Source: an uncultured Roseburia sp. (GTDB taxonomy: Bacteria > Bacillota > Clostridia > Lachnospirales > Lachnospiraceae). Taken from it: a DNA stretch of 64,000 bases. Each line of letters starts with the position of its first letter. Position 1 is the stretch's first letter. The notes under the pieces are model-generated. The model was given only the letters and a program-made list of their open reading frames with translations, ran no database searches and was not told the origin of the DNA. Both the position numbers and the translations under genes were made by a program. Shown here piece by piece: positions 61,703 through 64,000 of the stretch. The stretch spans positions 18,602 through 82,601 of the forward strand of contig CAKQXQ010000005.1 in assembly GCA_934292805.1 (NCBI GenBank). The letters run 5' to 3'.

Positions 61703-62797
61703 TTGTTTCAGAAAATTGGATTTATCGGACTGGGCCTGATTGGTGGGTCCATTGCAAAAAAAATACATACACTTTATCCGGATGTGACGATCATTGCAAC
61801 TGCCGGTCACAAGGAGACGATCACAGAAGCTTATGAACAGCATCTGATCTCAAATCAGACTTTATGTGAGATCGGGGATTTTTATGATTGCGATTATATT
61901 TTCCTCTGCACACCGGTCAGACGTAATATTGATTATCTGCGTCAGCTGAAGGGAAAGATCAAACCGGGATGCATTATCACAGATGTTGGAAGCGTTAAAA
62001 CAGACATTCATGAAGAAGTGATCAAACTTGATATGGAGGATTGCTTTATCGGCGGGCATCCGATGTCGGGTTCCGAAAAGACAGGTCTGAATAATGCAAA
62101 TGAATATTTGCTGGAAAATGCTTATTATATACTGACACCTACAGCAAAAACAGATACTGTCCGTCTGGAAGAATTACGGTCTCTTGTAACACAGTTAGGT
62201 GCAATTGCACTTGTATTGGATTATCATTTACATGATTATGCAACTGCAGCGATCAGTCATCTTCCACATATTATCGCATACAGCCTTGTGAATCTTGTTA
62301 AGAAATCAGATGATGAGAATGAAACCATGAAGACGATTGCCGCCGGAGGATTTAAGGATCTGACAAGGATTGCATCCTCTTCCCCGGTTATGTGGCAGAA
62401 TATCTGTCAGTCCAACAGCGGGCAGATTGTACGTCTGATCAATGCATATGAGGAAATGTTAGAGAAAACCAAGCATGATATCTTAGCATCAGATGCAGGT
62501 GCCCTGCTTGCTGATTTCCAGTCTGCAAAAGACTACAGGGATTCGATTGCGATCACAAACAAAGGTCCGATCCGTGAAATTTATGAATTATACCTTGATC
62601 TTCTCGATGAAGCCGGAGGGATCGCTACAGTTGCTACGATACTTGCAAGTAATCACCTGAGTATTAAAAATATCGGCATCATTCACAACCGTGAATTTGA
62701 AGATGGAGTATTACATCTGGAAATGTATGACAGAGAATCATTGGATTCTGCAATACAGTTACTTCGAAAACATCATTATACGATATATGAGCGGTAA
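61703..62797 (+). CDS. tyrA: prephenate dehydrogenase with ACT domain
   Basis: 364 aa with a TTG start at 61703 (GGGGGAA site upstream; no better start). NAD-dependent conversion of prephenate to 4-hydroxyphenylpyruvate for tyrosine. N-terminal Rossmann motif GLGLIGGSIAKKI near 9-21, then IITDVGSVKTDIHE near 92 and GGHPMSGSEKTG near 117-128, active-site histidines in SHLPHIIAYSL near 193, and a C-terminal ACT domain (about 295-364) that likely binds tyrosine for feedback. The stop codon sits in the loop of a hairpin. Confidence 0.95.
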   Translation: MFQKIGFIGLGLIGGSIAKKIHTLYPDVTIIATAGHKETITEAYEQHLISNQTLCEIGDFYDCDYIFLCTPVRRNIDYLRQLKGKIKPGCIITDVGSVKTDIHEEVIKLDMEDCFIGGHPMSGSEKTGLNNANEYLLENAYYILTPTAKTDTVRLEELRSLVTQLGAIALVLDYHLHDYATAAISHLPHIIAYSLVNLVKKSDDENETMKTIAAGGFKDLTRIASSSPVMWQNICQSNSGQIVRLINAYEEMLEKTKHDILASDAGALLADFQSAKDYRDSIAITNKGPIREIYELYLDLLDEAGGIATVATILASNHLSIKNIGIIHNREFEDGVLHLEMYDRESLDSAIQLLRKHHYTIYER

Positions 62798-62813
62798 TTT
62801 GCCGCTCATATAT
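62783..62813 (+). terminator. hairpin over the tyrA stop codon
   Basis: Perfect 12-bp stem (62783-62794 with 62802-62813), loop TAATTTG that begins with the TAA stop. No strong T-run follows, so it may only partly terminate and let the next gene be read. Confidence 0.55.
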
Positions 62814-62843
62814 TGTATACAGGAATATGAGGTCAACATTATT

Positions 62844-63137
62844 ATGAGTGAATATTATAAGTTTTTCCAAAATAAAAAATGCGAATATTTTCCATGCCAC
62901 AAAGGAGTTCCTGAAGAAGACTTTAACTGTCTGTTTTGCTATTGCCCGCTTTATGCATTGGGAAAATCCTGTGGTGGAAACTGCGAATTCCTGAAAAACG
63001 GAATAAAATCCTGCATGAACTGTAATTTCCCACATCAGCGTAACAATTATGATAAGATCATTGCCCGATTTCAGGATATTGCCAGATTGGCTGCTGCTTC
63101 GAATCAAGAGGATATTGAACATGAAAAAGAAGCTTAA
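62844..63137 (+). CDS. cysteine-rich small domain protein (zf-like, PF04071 type)
   Basis: 97 aa from the ATG at 62844. About nine Cys arranged in the family pattern: NKKCEYFPCHKG near 10-21, FNCLFCYCPLYALGKSCGGNCEF near 27-49 and SCMNCNFPH near 56-64, followed by a helical tail. It is a probable metal-binding domain found, alone or fused, in corrinoid-related loci of Clostridia and archaea. It overlaps the next gene by 17 nt. Metal and function unknown. Confidence 0.8.
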   Translation: MSEYYKFFQNKKCEYFPCHKGVPEEDFNCLFCYCPLYALGKSCGGNCEFLKNGIKSCMNCNFPHQRNNYDKIIARFQDIARLAAASNQEDIEHEKEA

Positions 63138-63768
63138 CCCAAGATTATCATCTTCTGACTGGAAAGAATTCTGTGAACGTTTTCATTTTCCAGCAGAAAA
63201 AGTGCAATACATACAGATAATATATACCGCACTTCTCCCACTGGTTGATTCGTATGTCTATTATTCGCTTGCTCAGGATATGGATGAAATTTCATTTACT
63301 AACTATGCATATGGAATCATAACACTCGGAAATGGTGTGGATGAATTGTCCGAGCTATATCTAAATCATGAACAACTGGAAGAAGCCTATATTGTAGACT
63401 GTATCAGTCTCATGCTCCTATCAAAAGCATATGAGGAATTTGCACATCTGGCAGAACAGGAAACCGGTCTTCATCTTGCAGAATTATCTTTTCTTGGAGA
63501 TACCTATTCTATGGATCTGCTTCCAAAAATATATCATAAACTAAAACCAGCATCCGTCAGACTTACAGATGGTCTGATGCTCTGGCCATTAAAAACTGCA
63601 ACGCTTATCCTTCGACTGGATACGAAAGCTGCTTCAAACCGGGATCAGTTATGCAATTCGTGTGCAGGTTGTAAGAACTACTCCTGCCCTTCAAGAAAAG
63701 AGCCTCCTTTGGAACTGCCACTGACCTATGGAGCTATGCAGATATTTCATCGGAAATTGCATACTTAG
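63121..63768 (+). CDS. B12-dependent methionine synthase activation-domain-like protein
   Basis: 215 aa from the ATG at 63121 (GAGGA upstream). The C-terminal half resembles the MetH activation domain: GDTYSMDLLPKIYHKL near 139, LTDGLMLWPLKTATLIL near 161-177, and a terminal Cys cluster CNSCAGCKNYSCPSRKE (about 186-202). The N-terminal half is helical and acidic. Such stand-alone proteins support corrinoid methyltransferases in Clostridia. It follows the cysteine-rich protein with coupled translation. The identification is moderate; no metH is in the window. Confidence 0.6.
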   Translation: MKKKLNPRLSSSDWKEFCERFHFPAEKVQYIQIIYTALLPLVDSYVYYSLAQDMDEISFTNYAYGIITLGNGVDELSELYLNHEQLEEAYIVDCISLMLLSKAYEEFAHLAEQETGLHLAELSFLGDTYSMDLLPKIYHKLKPASVRLTDGLMLWPLKTATLILRLDTKAASNRDQLCNSCAGCKNYSCPSRKEPPLELPLTYGAMQIFHRKLHT

Positions 63769-64000
63769 TTAAAGTCTGCTAATAATTTTTCTATTTCTTC
63801 CCGCTCCGGCATTACACGGAGTGCACCTTTGCGTGTTGTGATAATGGATGCCGCTGCATTTGCAAAAGTCAGCATCTCTTTCAGACCATCCTCTGTAAGA
63901 TCGGTAAGTCCATGCTCTAAAATATAATGGAGAACACATGCACAGAAGGTATCTCCGGCTCCGGTTGTCTCAATTGTATTCTTCTGTATAAAAGGTTTCA
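63765..64000 (-). CDS. PfkB-family sugar kinase, C-terminal part (cut by window edge)
   Basis: About 78 C-terminal codons. Carries the PfkB signature 2 ETTGAGDTFCACVLHY with the catalytic Asp and the typical tail FANAAASIITTRKGALRVMP. Could be a fructokinase, ribokinase or related kinase; the specificity region is outside the window. Its stop overlaps the stop of the preceding plus-strand gene. Confidence 0.88.
   Translation of the reverse strand, partial: KPFIQKNTIETTGAGDTFCACVLHYILEHGLTDLTEDGLKEMLTFANAAASIITTRKGALRVMPEREEIEKLLADFN

Noticed and set aside
1..64000. tRNA, rRNA, CRISPR arrays, insertion sequences, prophage
   Set aside because: None seen by eye; no transposase or integrase-like proteins and no repeat-spacer pattern.

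Overview
The window is chromosomal DNA from an anaerobic, spore-forming Gram-positive of the class Clostridia, most likely a Lachnospiraceae gut species. The evidence is gene content and order: a ylm/sepF division cluster, a radC-mreBCD-PBP2-minDE-rodA shape cluster, mutS-mutL-miaA, a yqfC-yqfD-phoH-ybeY sporulation/ribosome cluster, a Re-type citrate synthase paired with isocitrate dehydrogenase, Rex, and strong AGGAGG-type ribosome sites. No genus can be named with confidence. I see no rRNA, tRNA, CRISPR array, insertion sequence or phage, and no broken gene. Nearly all genes lie on the minus strand in long, tightly packed operons.

Layout, left to right. 1-3835 (minus): HlyD-like adaptor, yggS/ylmE, sepF, ylmH and the start of aroB. 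3964-4773: a DUF378 protein faces a small P-loop ATPase across an elaborate multi-hairpin terminator. 4869-14412 (minus): radC, mreB, mreC, mreD, a very large PBP2, minD, a short minE (no minC), rodA, mgsA and a lipoprotein D,D-carboxypeptidase. 14476-29385 (minus): yqfC, yqfD, phoH, ybeY, a MurJ/SpoVB-like flippase, a BofC-like protein, two flavoproteins, mutS, mutL, miaA and a PLP lyase. 29422-34098 (minus): rlmH followed by a three-subunit xanthine dehydrogenase-type molybdoenzyme and its cofactor cytidylyltransferase. Two plus-strand genes follow, the second being xanthine phosphoribosyltransferase.

35423-43566 (minus): fhs and folD with an anchored TPR protein, then tepA, uppP and ftsK/spoIIIE. 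43708-51128 (minus): glgA, yebC, a CBS-domain protein, a mazF toxin with no antitoxin directly behind alr, the NAD(P)HX repair enzyme and rex, which carries a consensus promoter and a likely Rex operator. 51142-56481 (minus): Re-citrate synthase, a GntR regulator, isocitrate dehydrogenase and an ABC-F ATPase, headed by a consensus promoter and a 22-bp perfect palindrome.

56533-57844 holds four small uncharacterised genes, one of 48 codons, several with sigma-K-like promoter elements. They are followed by a secreted InlB-repeat/propeller-like protein and an EF-G-2-type GTPase on the minus strand. The right end (plus) has tyrA, a cysteine-rich small-domain protein and a B12-dependent methionine synthase activation-like protein, then the tail of a PfkB sugar kinase on the minus strand.

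Most of the window is conserved housekeeping. The parts most worth a second look are the small-gene cluster at 56.5-57.8 kb, the self-contained citrate synthase/GntR/IDH operon with its operator, MinD/MinE without MinC, the solitary MazF, the start codon placed inside a terminator loop at 24.65 kb, and the nested hairpins at 4.2-4.3 kb.
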